A DNA stretch of 64,000 nucleotides from Nocardia pneumoniae NBRC 100136 (GCF_000308755.1 NZ_BAGF01000147.1:1-64000); one strand, 5' to 3'; numbered from the stretch's first letter, positions 27,430-41,838 are shown. Notes: generated by a model not told the origin, from the letters alone. Numbers and translations: made by a program.

Positions 27430-27951
27430 ATGAACTGGAACAAGCGGGTCCGGCAGACGCACCGGTGGCTGGCCATTGTCTTCACGGTGACCGTCATCGG
27501 CACCGTCGTGGCCTTGGCGCTGCGGGGTCCGGTCTGGGTTTCCTACCTACCGCTGCCCCCACTCGCCCTGCTCCTGTTTTCCGGTCTCTACCTGTTGGTG
27601 TTGCCGTATGTCACCTCTCGGCGCACTCGACCAGCCGCGGAGCTCCCGTCCCGGGAAGCGGCCGAGGTCCGGAGTCGTTTGTCCGCGCCGTGGATTCGGC
27701 GGCTGCACCGTTGGTCGGCCATCGCGTTTGTTTCGACCGTCGTCGCTACTTTTGTCGCCTTGGCACAAGCGGAGCCTGTCGTCTGGGTGTCCTACCTACC
27801 TCTGTTCCCGCTCGCTGTGCTCCTGTTCTCCGGTCTGTACATGTTCGTACTGCCATATGTCGCCGAGCGGCGCAGCGCCCGTCACGAACTGTCCGCCCGG
27901 ACCGACCCGCAGTCCGAGCAGCCGAACGAGCCTTTCTCGACGACGCTCTAG
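27430..27951 (+). CDS. Membrane protein made of two tandem copies of a two-helix unit
   Basis: A 173-aa protein whose residues 7-65 and 90-148 are clearly the same sequence repeated: VRQTHRWLAIVFTVTVIGTV versus IRRLHRWSAIAFVSTVVATF, both followed by WVSYLPL(x)PLA(x)LLFSGLY(x)(x)VLPYV. Each unit has two hydrophobic helices and a histidine-containing HRW motif. Single-unit proteins of this kind seem usual in related bacteria, so this looks like an internal duplication-fusion. A strong GGAGGAGG site precedes ATG 27430. Function unknown. Its stop codon overlaps that of the convergent lipoprotein gene. Confidence 0.85.
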   Translation: MNWNKRVRQTHRWLAIVFTVTVIGTVVALALRGPVWVSYLPLPPLALLLFSGLYLLVLPYVTSRRTRPAAELPSREAAEVRSRLSAPWIRRLHRWSAIAFVSTVVATFVALAQAEPVVWVSYLPLFPLAVLLFSGLYMFVLPYVAERRSARHELSARTDPQSEQPNEPFSTTL

Positions 27952-28526
27952 TCGGCATCGTCCGCGGACAGTCGGCAGCCCACGGTCGCGGTGGTCGTCA
28001 TCGATCGGGCATCGGCGAACACCGACAGCTCGGTGTTGCTGTCCCACTCCGCACCATCTCCGCCCTCGAAGGTGACGTGCCGGTCCGGCGAGGAGCTACC
28101 GCCGGGCAGCATGTCCGTCGCGCCGACCGACGCGGCCAGCGCGCGGGCCGTCTCCTGGAATCCGGGCCACGCCTGCTCGGGCAGCGAACCCTCGGCTCGG
28201 TAGCGCGGCAGGACGACGCGCCTGCCGCCGGTGTAGGCGTACGGCCCGTAGCAGGGCCCCAGCGCACGCTCCTCGCTTCGGCTCCACCGCAGCGCCGGTT
28301 CGATCGCCGAGGCGGCGGCCGCGATCTGCTCGACGACCGACGCCACCTGATGCTCGGCCACCTCGGAAGACGGCAAAGCAGTCAATTCCGCTGTGGCGGC
28401 GGCGATCTCGTCCGCAGAAGGCGGTGGGGCGGGCTCACCGAGCAGAGTCGCGCATCCACTCGCCGCCAAAGCCGCGAACGCGGCAGGCCAGCGCGATGCG
28501 GCGCGCGGCCATCGCAGTCCGGTCAT
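27948..28526 (-). CDS. Lipoprotein, possibly LppA-like
   Basis: A 192-aa exported lipoprotein: twin-arginine-containing n-region, hydrophobic core and lipobox AASGC. The mature part is alanine-rich with a helical stretch SADEIAAATAELTALPSSEVAEHQ, then GPCYGPYAYTGG and a late GGDGAEWDSNTELSVFADARSMTTTATVGCRL, which resembles the layout of mycobacterial LppA/LppB-type lipoproteins. Two mature cysteines may form a disulfide. ATG 28526 has GAGAGG upstream. It converges on the duplicated membrane protein, sharing the CTAG at the stops. Confidence 0.75.
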   Translation of the reverse strand: MTGLRWPRAASRWPAAFAALAASGCATLLGEPAPPPSADEIAAATAELTALPSSEVAEHQVASVVEQIAAAASAIEPALRWSRSEERALGPCYGPYAYTGGRRVVLPRYRAEGSLPEQAWPGFQETARALAASVGATDMLPGGSSSPDRHVTFEGGDGAEWDSNTELSVFADARSMTTTATVGCRLSADDAD

Positions 28527-28632
28527 CGTCGCCTCTCCACGCTCCCCGCGGCCGCATGGAACGTGAGCGCGCTTCCAGCACAATCTTATTCGGGATGCCC
28601 GCTGGCGAAGGGAATCCCCATTACCCCGTCGT

Positions 28633-29538
28633 CTAGCTCGTCGCGGGGACACGGATTCCGTGTGCTCGCGCGATAACCGTGCTCAACCCGTATCCGTTGA
28701 TGAGTGGGATTCCATAGCGGTGTTCGAACTTGGTTCTCAGTTCGACACCCGCGTGTTCCATGCAGGAGATCGCGAACCGCACCGACGAGTTGTTCGCGTG
28801 CGGGTGGCCGGGTAGATCGGACAGCGCCGCGTAATTTCGCGGGACCGCGGAAAGGAAGGTCGGCCGACTGTGTTCGATCCGGTCCGAGAATCCCTCCGGG
28901 CTGATCGGGCCCGCCATGGTGGCGCGGCCCCCAGCGGCCAGCGGCGACAGAGCGCCGACCATGATCCCGCTCACCTGCCACATGGGCAGGGTCGACAGGC
29001 TGTGGTCGGAGTCGGTCAGCGCGAAGACCTTGATCACCAACTGGCACATTGCCTCGAGGTTCCTGTGGTCGAGCATCGCTTGGTCGCCTGCGCCGACGTA
29101 GGTGATCAGCGCCGGTCCCTCCGCGCCGGGCCGCGCCGCATCGATGGCGCCGGGTTCTGCCGCGCTGAACTCGCAGGCGGACGTGACGCCCACGCCCGAA
29201 GGGACGATGGCCGGAGGATGCCCAGCGGCGAGGAGGATCTTGGAGCCCGCATCGGCTATCTGGTAGCCCGCCTCTCCGTCGGGCAGGGACGGGTCGATCA
29301 GGGTCGCTGTGGCACCCAGGCGCCACGTGGCGAACAGCGACACCACGAGCTCGACGGTGGCGGGCAGCATGATCGCGACCACGTCGCCCGTCGTGACGCC
29401 CGCGGCGCGCAGGGCGGCCGCGGTCCGCCGCACGGCGGCCAGCAATTCGCTGTTGTTCAGTTCGTTGGTGTCGTCGGCAAGGGCGGCTGCCTGTGGTGCG
29501 GCCTCGGCGCGACGATCCGGGAGGGTCGAAAGTGTCAT
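28633..29538 (-). pseudogene. Truncated AMP-ligase (acyl-CoA synthetase-like) with eroded P-loop
   Basis: A 301-aa frame matching only the N-terminal two thirds of ANL-superfamily ligases: substrate-entry blocks (NNSELLAAVRRTAAALRAAG, GDVVAIMLPATVELVVSLFATWRLGATATLIDPSLP) are good, but the ATP-binding loop reads TYVGAGDQAMLDHRN where Y(T/S)SG(T/S)TGxPKG is expected, and the YGxTE region is YGLSTVI. The chain then stops, lacking the core GxxxYR/D motifs and the C-terminal lid. Adenylation is therefore unlikely. It keeps a good ribosome-binding site (GAGGAG) and an intact frame, so it may still be made as a non-catalytic protein. It is divergent from a PucR-type regulator. Confidence 0.75.
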
Positions 29539-29706
29539 GCGATCTCCTCAGCACCCCGCGTATAGGGATCGTTAAAAACTGTAGAAATCGTGCGACGGAT
29601 CGACACCGTCGTGCGCCGACTGAATTCGTCGTCCGCTTTGTCCCCGGAAGACAGAATCGACCGCTCCATTCACCGCCGGCGATCACGGCGACGTAACTAT
29701 TATCAG

Positions 29707-30990
29707 GTGGTGACGACTTTTCGTCGCAACGGTGATATCGAGGTGGGCCGCTGCGTAGCGACGATCGCCGCCCGCATGAACGAGCGGGTGACGGACATCA
29801 GCGCGAGTATCCACCGTGGACTCGAGGAGGAAGTGCCCGAGCTGCGTGCGGATGTCCACTCCGCCGAGCTGCTCGGGTCGAGCGTGCAAGGCAATATCGA
29901 CACCCTGCTGCACGCGCTACGGCACGACATCCCGGCGGCGCGAATCCACTTACCTTCGGCGGCCATCGAGTACACCCGGCGTTTGGCCCAGCACGGCGTC
30001 CCGCTCAACGCCCTGGTGCGGGCATATCACGTCGGCCAGCGGCGGGTCACCGAGATGGTTTTCACCGAACTGCAAGCCGCGGATGTCACGCCGGTCGAAC
30101 AGTTCCTCGCCGGACAGGCGATCACCACCCGGCTGTTCCAGTACCTCGACCACGTTACCCAGCAGGTCGTCGCCATCTATGAAGCAGAGCGCGAGCAGTG
30201 GCTGGAAACTCGCAACAGTGTCCGCGCACTCCGTGTGCACGAGCTGCTGGAGGGCAAAAAGATCGTCGACATCGACGGCGCCGCCGACCAGATCCGCTAT
30301 CCGCTCCGTTGGCATCATTTGGCGCTGATCGTCTGGTATCCGGACACCGGCGCCCACGCTGACGAACTGGCCGAGCTGCGACGATTCGTCCGCAAGGCGG
30401 CGGAGGCGGCGGGAACCGCCGCGGCGCCCCTTTTCATCGCGGACGATCAGAGGACCGGCTGTGCGTGGCTGCCTTATCGTTCAGCGCAACCCGGCGCCGT
30501 CGACAAGGTCCGTGGGTTCGCGGCCGCACAATCCAACGCACCGTCGGTAGCGATCGGCACAATCGCCCCCGGCGTTGCGGGATTCCGGCAGTCCCATCGC
30601 TTTGCTCTGGACGCGCGCTCGGTGGCCCTGGCGCGGGGAGAGGCAGGACCGCGAATCATCGCGGCCGCAGACCCCGGGTTGTCGGTAGCGGCCCTACTCA
30701 GTGACCGGATCGCGGAAGTCGGGGAATGGGTCGGCGAGATCCTCGGCGATCTGGCCGCCGACAACGACAACGACGCACGGCTACGCGAGACACTACGAGT
30801 ATTTCTGCGCACCGGATCGAGCTACAAAGCAGCCGCCGCGGAACTGGACCTGCACTCCAACTCAGTGAAGTACCGGGTCGCACGAGCGGTGTCGCGGCGC
30901 GGCAGGCCGATCGCCGAAGACAGACTCGACGTCGAACTCGCCCTATTGCTCTGCCACTGGTACGGACCACCGATCCCGGCGACGGCGTGA
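29707..30990 (+). CDS. PucR/CdaR-type helix-turn-helix transcriptional regulator
   Basis: A 427-aa regulator: an N-terminal RsbR-like sensor part (ASIHRGLEEEVPELRADVHS, HGVPLNALVRAYHVGQRRV), a GGDEF-like middle domain, and the C-terminal PucR HTH (LRETLRVFLRTGSSYKAAAAELDLHSNSVKYRVARA). The start is uncertain: GTG 29707 or 29710, no clear ribosome-binding site; ATG 29776 would also keep all domains. It is divergently transcribed from the truncated AMP-ligase, the usual arrangement for a local regulator. Confidence 0.87.
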   Translation: MVTTFRRNGDIEVGRCVATIAARMNERVTDISASIHRGLEEEVPELRADVHSAELLGSSVQGNIDTLLHALRHDIPAARIHLPSAAIEYTRRLAQHGVPLNALVRAYHVGQRRVTEMVFTELQAADVTPVEQFLAGQAITTRLFQYLDHVTQQVVAIYEAEREQWLETRNSVRALRVHELLEGKKIVDIDGAADQIRYPLRWHHLALIVWYPDTGAHADELAELRRFVRKAAEAAGTAAAPLFIADDQRTGCAWLPYRSAQPGAVDKVRGFAAAQSNAPSVAIGTIAPGVAGFRQSHRFALDARSVALARGEAGPRIIAAADPGLSVAALLSDRIAEVGEWVGEILGDLAADNDNDARLRETLRVFLRTGSSYKAAAAELDLHSNSVKYRVARAVSRRGRPIAEDRLDVELALLLCHWYGPPIPATA

Positions 30991-31018
30991 CTCCACCCAG
31001 TCGATGATCTGCACCAGG

Positions 31019-31837
31019 TCAGGCCGATCGGCGGGCGGTGACCAAGAGGTACTCCCACTCCATCCGCCCGTTGCCCAGGTCGTGCCGGGACGCGAGATCC
31101 GCCAGTGCGCGGTCCAATCGCGCGACCCGGTCGGGTTCGGCGGCAATGGCCTTGTACACGGCGACCGTCGGCCCGTAGTGGGCCTTGAAGAAGTCGCGGA
31201 ATTCCGCGCCGCCGCCGAAACGATCGATGACCGCGTTTTCGCGCCGCACCTCCAGGTCGGCGACGCGATCGCCCAAGAGCGACCGGACATGCGTCTCGTC
31301 GCCCCACAGCGGTGGCGGCAGCGCGCCGGGCGGGGGCGGCGGGGCGAACGGTTTCATCGTGGCGAACATCTGCCCGATGAATCCGGTGGGTGTCCAGTTG
31401 ATCAACCCGATCGCGCCGCCCGGCTTGACCACCCGCACCAGTTCGTTCGCGGCCGCTTGATGGAACGGTGCGAACATGACGCCCACGCAGGAGATGACGG
31501 CGTCGAACTCGGCGTCGGCGTAGGGCAATGCCTCGGCGTCGGCTTCCTGCCACTCCAGCTCGACGCCCCGCGCGGCGGCGAGACGCCGACCCGCTTCGAA
31601 AAGCTCCGGCGTGAGATCGCTCGCCACCACATCCGCACCGGTCTCCGCGGCCGGGATCGCGGCGTTCCCCGATCCGGCCGCGATGTCCAGCACGCGCTGC
31701 CCGGGGCCGATACGGCAGGCCTCGACGAGACGGCGGCCCAGTCCGGGGATGACTTCGGTGGCGACGGCCGGGTAGTCGCCCAGTGCCCACATGGCGCGGT
31801 GCCGCGTCTTGAGATCAGCGGGGCCGGATTCAGTCAT
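31019..31837 (-). CDS. SAM-dependent class I methyltransferase
   Basis: A 272-aa class I methyltransferase of the UbiE/Methyltransf_11 type. Motif I is VLDIAAGSGNAAIPAA, followed by VVASDLTPELFEAGR, EADAEALPYADAEFDAVISCVGVMFAP (motifs II/III region) and RVVKPGGAIGLINW. ATG 31837 has GGAGG upstream. The acceptor is unknown; it lies alone, convergent with the PucR-type regulator. Compatible roles include small-molecule, quinone or lipid methylation. Confidence 0.88.
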   Translation of the reverse strand: MTESGPADLKTRHRAMWALGDYPAVATEVIPGLGRRLVEACRIGPGQRVLDIAAGSGNAAIPAAETGADVVASDLTPELFEAGRRLAAARGVELEWQEADAEALPYADAEFDAVISCVGVMFAPFHQAAANELVRVVKPGGAIGLINWTPTGFIGQMFATMKPFAPPPPPGALPPPLWGDETHVRSLLGDRVADLEVRRENAVIDRFGGGAEFRDFFKAHYGPTVAVYKAIAAEPDRVARLDRALADLASRHDLGNGRMEWEYLLVTARRSA

Positions 31838-32014
31838 CTGGTGATTCCTCCGCAGTTGGGCCGGAACGCTGCCGAAGGTAGCTATCGAGCTCCTCGGCGG
31901 GTGTCGCCGAGCAGGGGTTACCCGGCAAAGATCACAACAAACGGGAGCCGAACCGGCAGCCCGGCGGTTCCGGAGCGTCTCTCGTCGCTCGGCCCTGAGA
32001 TCGCCATGTCGCGG

Positions 32015-32620
32015 TCACCCGGTTCGAGCCGCTCCCGTCGCCAGCCCGCCGAGGAGGTCTTGGATGAGATGGGTCGCCTGTGCGCGAGCTCGGTCCGGGT
32101 GATCGGTGTCGGCGATGGTCAGCGACAGCTCGGTCAGGGCGCCGTAGAACGCGCTCGCGATCAGTTCGGCGGGGTGTGGCCGGATGAGTTCGGCGGCGAG
32201 CAGAGCTCGTACGGCATCGACGACCAGTCCGCCGAGATGCTGTTGATCCAGTTCGCGCCAGCGCTGCCAGCCCAGTGCGAGCGGGCCCTGTAGCAACACG
32301 ATCTGACGGTAGTCGGGTCGGGCGCAGATATTCAGGAATTCCGCCACCCCGCGATCGGCGCGCTCGAATGGGTCCGAGCTCGTCGCGATCGCTTCGCCGA
32401 TCCGCTGTGCCGCACGGCTTTCCAGCTCACTCATGACCGCTTCGAACAAGCCGCGCTTGCCATCGAAGTGGTGGTAGAGCGCGCCGCGGGTCAGCCCGGC
32501 CGCGCGCACCAGTTCCTCCGCCGACACGTCCGCGAAGTCACGGTCGGCGAACACGCGCAGCGCGGTGTCGAACAGCGTTTGACGAGTGTTCTCCGCGTAT
32601 TTCTCCCGAACGGACTCCAT
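32015..32620 (-). CDS. TetR family transcriptional regulator
   Basis: A 201-aa repressor with a typical TetR N-terminal HTH (RQTLFDTALRVFADRDFADVSAEELVRAAGLTRGALYHHFDGKRGLFEAV) and an all-helical ligand domain. ATG 32620 has no evident ribosome-binding site and may be read from a short leader. It is divergent from a flavin amine oxidase gene, with two palindromes in the 61-bp gap, so it very probably controls both genes and responds to an amine or its product. Confidence 0.92.
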   Translation of the reverse strand: MESVREKYAENTRQTLFDTALRVFADRDFADVSAEELVRAAGLTRGALYHHFDGKRGLFEAVMSELESRAAQRIGEAIATSSDPFERADRGVAEFLNICARPDYRQIVLLQGPLALGWQRWRELDQQHLGGLVVDAVRALLAAELIRPHPAELIASAFYGALTELSLTIADTDHPDRARAQATHLIQDLLGGLATGAARTG

Positions 32621-32636
32621 ACGCTATGGATATCAC

Positions 32637-32667
32637 ATACAGTCTGTATTTCAGATACATCGTGTAT
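32637..32667. promoter_or_regulatory. Paired palindromic operators between TetR and amine oxidase genes
   Basis: Two related 13-bp palindromes 18 bp apart centre to centre: ATACAGTCTGTAT (32637-32649, perfect around a central T) and ATACATCGTGTAT (32655-32667, imperfect). They occupy the middle of the 61-bp divergent gap, where a TetR dimer would block both promoters. Confidence 0.75.
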
Positions 32668-32681
32668 GAAGGCAGGTTGCG

Positions 32682-34049
32682 ATGAAGACGTCAGCGGATG
32701 TCGTGGTGGTGGGCGCCGGGCTCGCGGGGTTGGTCGCCGCCCGCGACCTGGTCCGGGCCGGGCGTGACGTAGTGGTACTGGAAGCGCGGGACCGCGTCGG
32801 CGGGCGGCTGCTGAATGGCGAACTACCGGGTGGCGCCCCGATCGAGGTGGGCGGCCAATGGGTGGGACCGGGACAGGAGCAGGTGCTCGCGCTGATCGAT
32901 GAGCTCGGCCTGGCCACCTTTCCCACACACACCGAAGGTCGGCACATCGCCGAAATCGGCACGGCCCGCTCGGTGTACACCGGTCGCATACCAGGACTGA
33001 ACCCGGTGGCACTGGCCGATGTCGCACAAGCCCAGTGGCGACTCGACCGCCTCGCACGGCAGGTCGCGGCGCGGGAGCCGTGGCTGGCCGAGCAAGCCGC
33101 GGATCTGGACGGCCAGACGTTCGCCACCTGGCTTCGGCGGAAGGTCTACACCTCCGGTGGCCGATCCTTCTTCCGGCTGATCACCGAGGCGGTGTTCTCC
33201 GCCGAGCCGGAGGACATGTCCGCGCTGTGGGCCTGCTTCTACGTCGGTGCGGCGGGCGGGCTGGACGCATTGATCAATACCGCTGGCGGGGCGCAACAGG
33301 ACCGTGTCGTCGGAGGTTCGCAACGCATCGCACTGACGTTGGCCGATGAACTCGGCGACCGAATCGTGCTCGGCGCTCCGGTCACCGAAATCACTTGGGA
33401 CACACCGGCGGTCGAGGTTTCCGCCGGAAGGGCCACGGTGCGAGCCGCCCGCGCGGTGATCGCGGTGCCGCCCCCGTTGGCCGCGCGGATCCGCTTCGGT
33501 CCCGGTCTTCCTGGCGACCGCGACCAACTGGTCCAGCGCATGCCGATGGGCCGGGTGATCAAGGTCAACGTCGCCTACGACGAGCCGTTCTGGCGCCGTG
33601 CCGGGCTCAGTGGCCAGGCCAACAGCGATCATCGGCCATTGGGCACCGTCTTCGACAACACCCCGCCCGACGGGGCACCCGGAGTGCTCGTCGGATTCCT
33701 CGAGGGCAAGCACGCCGACGCCGCAGGCCGATCGGGTCCCGCAGAGCGTCGCTCCCAAGTACTGGCCGATTTGGCCGGATACTTCGGACCGCAGGCCCGG
33801 CATCCGATCGCCTACATCGAACGCGACTGGGCCGAAGAGGAATTCAGTCGCGGGTGCTATGGGGCGTTCACCGCGCCGTCAACCCTCACCCGGTTCGGTA
33901 GTGCGCTGCGCACCCCTATCGGCCCACTGCACTGGGCGGGCACCGAAACCGCCACCCGCTGGGCGGGGTACATGGACGGGGCCGTCGAATCCGGCCATCG
34001 AGCCGCCCGCGAGATCTCGCAGGTCCTCGCGAAGCACGCCCACAGGTAG
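32682..34049 (+). CDS. Flavin monoamine oxidase family protein (putrescine oxidase-like)
   Basis: A 455-aa FAD-dependent amine oxidase that would oxidise an amine to the aldehyde, ammonia and H2O2. The dinucleotide motif VVVVGAGLAGLVAARDLVRAG is followed by EARDRVGGRLL and GGQWVGPGQ. The C-terminus has GPLHWAGTETATRWAGYMDGAVESGHRAA, the FAD-binding block with conserved threonine and tryptophan. Length and motifs match bacterial putrescine/monoamine oxidases; substrate not decided. Divergent from its probable TetR repressor. Confidence 0.9.
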   Translation: MKTSADVVVVGAGLAGLVAARDLVRAGRDVVVLEARDRVGGRLLNGELPGGAPIEVGGQWVGPGQEQVLALIDELGLATFPTHTEGRHIAEIGTARSVYTGRIPGLNPVALADVAQAQWRLDRLARQVAAREPWLAEQAADLDGQTFATWLRRKVYTSGGRSFFRLITEAVFSAEPEDMSALWACFYVGAAGGLDALINTAGGAQQDRVVGGSQRIALTLADELGDRIVLGAPVTEITWDTPAVEVSAGRATVRAARAVIAVPPPLAARIRFGPGLPGDRDQLVQRMPMGRVIKVNVAYDEPFWRRAGLSGQANSDHRPLGTVFDNTPPDGAPGVLVGFLEGKHADAAGRSGPAERRSQVLADLAGYFGPQARHPIAYIERDWAEEEFSRGCYGAFTAPSTLTRFGSALRTPIGPLHWAGTETATRWAGYMDGAVESGHRAAREISQVLAKHAHR

Positions 34050-34076
34050 CCTCCGGAAGGCTGCGGCCGACCGGGC

Positions 34077-34709
34077 TCAGGCCGGGGCGACCTCCCATGC
34101 GAACCCGTCCGGGTCGGTGCAGGGCCCGATGCCGCCGCCGATGACGATCCGATGCGACCCGCTGCCCTCCGGGGAGACACCGGCGTCCTTGGCGGCGGCA
34201 CGGCGCCCGTAGAGCGCCAGCTTGACCGACGACGAGGGGGCGGCGAACTCGACATACTTGCTGCCGAAGCTCTTCGCCACGGTCAGGCCACGGTCGAGGT
34301 AGAACTGCTTGGTCGCCTTGACGTTGTCGACTCCGAGGAGCACCACGAACTCGTCGACCTGCCGGGTGGCCGGGCCGGTGTCCTTCTTCGACGACGTCGC
34401 GACCTTCCAGATCGCCCCGTCCGGAGCCTGGACCACGCCGCCGTAGCCCCAGAAACTCTTCTTGGCGGGCTTCAGCGTCGTCGCGCCCGCGTCGACAGCG
34501 GTGCCGATGAGATTGTCGACGGTGCTCGGCTGCGACACCACGAGCGACAGGATGAAGCCACGGAATCCGGTCGTAGGCGCCTGCGAGGCGCGCACGCGCA
34601 GCTTGTCGCCGAGATCGAAGGCGGCGGCGTAGAAGGCCGCGGCGGCCGCCGGGTCGGGCGCCTCCAGGATGACGGAGTCGATGGTGGTCTGGTCAGTGGC
34701 GATGTTCAT
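34077..34709 (-). CDS. Glyoxalase/bleomycin-resistance (VOC) family protein
   Basis: A 210-aa protein with two VOC half-domains: DSVILEAPDPAAAAAFYAAAFDLG and a second unit VDEFVVLLGVDNVKATKQFYLDRGLTVAKSFGSKYVEF ending in DPDGFAWEVAPA. VOC enzymes act as lyases, dioxygenases or binding proteins; no metal site can be assigned safely here. ATG 34709 gives the family length; the longer frame upstream runs through a hairpin region and looks non-coding. It converges on the amine oxidase. Confidence 0.83.
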   Translation of the reverse strand: MNIATDQTTIDSVILEAPDPAAAAAFYAAAFDLGDKLRVRASQAPTTGFRGFILSLVVSQPSTVDNLIGTAVDAGATTLKPAKKSFWGYGGVVQAPDGAIWKVATSSKKDTGPATRQVDEFVVLLGVDNVKATKQFYLDRGLTVAKSFGSKYVEFAAPSSSVKLALYGRRAAAKDAGVSPEGSGSHRIVIGGGIGPCTDPDGFAWEVAPA

Positions 34710-34891
34710 GCCACTGACGCTAATTGCCGCTCGGCGACCGGCGCTTCTCGATTCCTGATCGGTGTCGTCAGCCGTTTCGGCGCGCACAGCGGCATCCCAG
34801 CCCGGCGGCGCAGGGCATCCTGCCTCATCGGCACAGCGATACTCGGCAGGAGCGCCGCGGGAAGAGCCGCCTCGGCCTCGCTGGCGACTCG

Positions 34892-34931
34892 CCCTGTTCG
34901 CGGCGACGAGAGCTCGTCGCCGCGAACAGGG
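34892..34931. terminator. Perfect 19-bp hairpin after the fused carboxylase gene
   Basis: Arms CCCTGTTCGCGGCGACGAG (34892-34910) and its exact complement (34913-34931) with a 2-nt gap. It lies 10 bp beyond the stop of the carboxylase gene and has no T run, as is common for actinobacterial terminators. It should separate this gene from the glyoxalase-like gene downstream. Confidence 0.75.
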
Positions 34932-34941
34932 GCCGGACGTA

Positions 34942-40407
<5,466 letters not shown>

Positions 40408-40725
40408 TCGCCGGCTCCTTCCATTCCACAGCACTGACCCGGTCGGACGAGGGATTACGACTTCCGACTCCGCGTAGTGTGCACCCTCACCCCACGTACG
40501 TGCACGGCGTGCGGGTGTTACTCGCACGTATCGTGGGCAATGCCTCGTATGAGGCCATGACAGCGGCGGAGGAATTCCTCGACCGGCTGGCTTCCAGTAC
40601 CGTACCTGTGATCGGATCGTAGTCCAGCGAATCGCCGCCCGCGGCGCGCTGCGGCGCCATGTCCGATCGGCTGGAGGCACCGAGAAGCCGTGAAACGCTC
40701 CGCCGCAGTGTGGGAGGTGATCTGT
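40408..40725. other. 318-bp divergent intergenic region
   Basis: The gap between the carboxylase gene and a small plus-strand gene should carry both promoters. A spaced inverted pair, TACGTGC (40497-40503) and GCACGTA (40524-40530), may be a regulator site. Nothing coding is seen. Confidence 0.4.
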
Positions 40726-41094
40726 GTGGCCGACATTCTCGATGTACTGCACGCTCGCTGCGCCGAGGTCGCGGGCGAGGCGATCCTCTCCGGAGAGGAA
40801 CACCCGACCCTCACCCTGACCACTCGCGAAGTAGCAGACCTGCTCAATCACATAGCCGACCTACGACGCCGCTACTGCGACATCGACCTCGCCTACCGCG
40901 AGCTCGACCACCAGCACACCGTGCTTCGCCGCGCGACCAGCGATGCCGCCGCATCGTTGGATCGGATCCGCGCCGTGCTCGAGCAGCGCACCGCGCACCC
41001 GGAAGCCCACGCGCGCCAGGCATGCAGCATCGCGCGTTTCGCCGCCCAGAACCTCACCGCCGCAAGCCTGGACACCGAGGGAACGGCGAAGTGA
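40726..41094 (+). CDS. Hypothetical protein, 122 aa, helical
   Basis: A small, mostly helical, histidine- and arginine-rich cytosolic protein (VADILDVLHARCAEVAGEAI, then a long helix with RELDHQHTVLRRATSDAAAS). GTG 40726 is chosen because an excellent GGAGGTGATC ribosome-binding site lies just before it; an upstream GTG at 40690 lacks one. No family recognised. It is convergent with the lipid-biosynthesis operon. Confidence 0.65.
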   Translation: MADILDVLHARCAEVAGEAILSGEEHPTLTLTTREVADLLNHIADLRRRYCDIDLAYRELDHQHTVLRRATSDAAASLDRIRAVLEQRTAHPEAHARQACSIARFAAQNLTAASLDTEGTAK

Positions 41095-41154
41095 CGACCG
41101 GCGTCCGCGGAACGGAGGAGCCGGACCTTCGAAAGCGGGTCTGCGCGGGCGGAC

Positions 41155-41838
41155 CTAGGCGACCAGTTCCAGCAGGCCGCGTGGATCCCACGGCATCGGC
41201 CCGGTCGGGAAGCTGAGCCGGACCAGCCGGTGCGGCGAGGCCGCGTCGAAGTGCGCCACCGAGGGCGGGAGGAACCCGCCGATCACCTTCTCCAGCATCA
41301 TGTTCAGCCCGGAGAACCGCGGCCGCAGCCGAACCTGCCAGCTGGTGATGTGCCCGGCAGGGACCTCGACAACGGTGCGCTGTTCCACTTTCGCACCGAG
41401 CGGGATGTGCACCGAGAAGGCCAGCCACAGATCCACGCACTCCTCGGCGCCCTCGGCGAAGTCCAGGCCGCGCAGCAGCGTCAGGCCACCGGCGAGCGGC
41501 ATCACGTTGGCCGGAAAGGGCGCGATCCCGCCACCGAACCGAAGGTGCGCGGTGCCGAGGAAGTTGGCCTCCTCGCGCGTGACCACCGCTGCGCCGGAGC
41601 GGGTTTCGGCGCGGTAGTGCTCGGCGCGCAGCCGATCTCCGCAGCGCTGGAACCGCTGCTCGATGGTCATCGCGAAATTCCCGTGTCCCAGACCGGCCTC
41701 GAGGATCGAGCGGTAGCCGTCGCCGTCGTGGGCGACCACGCTGATCAGGTCCAGCTTCGGCGGCCGATCGGCGATGGTGACGGTGTAGACGGACTTCTCC
41801 CCGTCGGGGATTCCCGGGTCGCGAAACGCAGTGTGCAC
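41155..41838 (-). CDS. Unrecognised protein of the PKS/acyltransferase operon, 227 aa
   Basis: A soluble-looking beta-rich protein without signal peptide, third in the operon after the PKS and PapA-like genes. Visible blocks are SVYTVTIADRPPKLDLISVV, NFAMTIEQRFQRCGDRL, GTAHLRFGGGIAPFPANVMP and VEVPAGHITSWQVRLRPRFSGLNMMLEKV. I know no family that fits. Start GTG 41838 lies ten bases after the stop of the acyltransferase gene with GGAGG between, so the two are coupled. A role as a chaperone, binding protein or tailoring enzyme for the acyl product is a guess from position. Confidence 0.75.
   Translation of the reverse strand: MHTAFRDPGIPDGEKSVYTVTIADRPPKLDLISVVAHDGDGYRSILEAGLGHGNFAMTIEQRFQRCGDRLRAEHYRAETRSGAAVVTREEANFLGTAHLRFGGGIAPFPANVMPLAGGLTLLRGLDFAEGAEECVDLWLAFSVHIPLGAKVEQRTVVEVPAGHITSWQVRLRPRFSGLNMMLEKVIGGFLPPSVAHFDAASPHRLVRLSFPTGPMPWDPRGLLELVA

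Noticed and set aside
28633..29538. AMP-ligase as the missing FAAL for the PKS locus
   Set aside because: It lacks the ATP loop and the C-terminal lid and lies 12 kb from the PKS operon with unrelated genes between.
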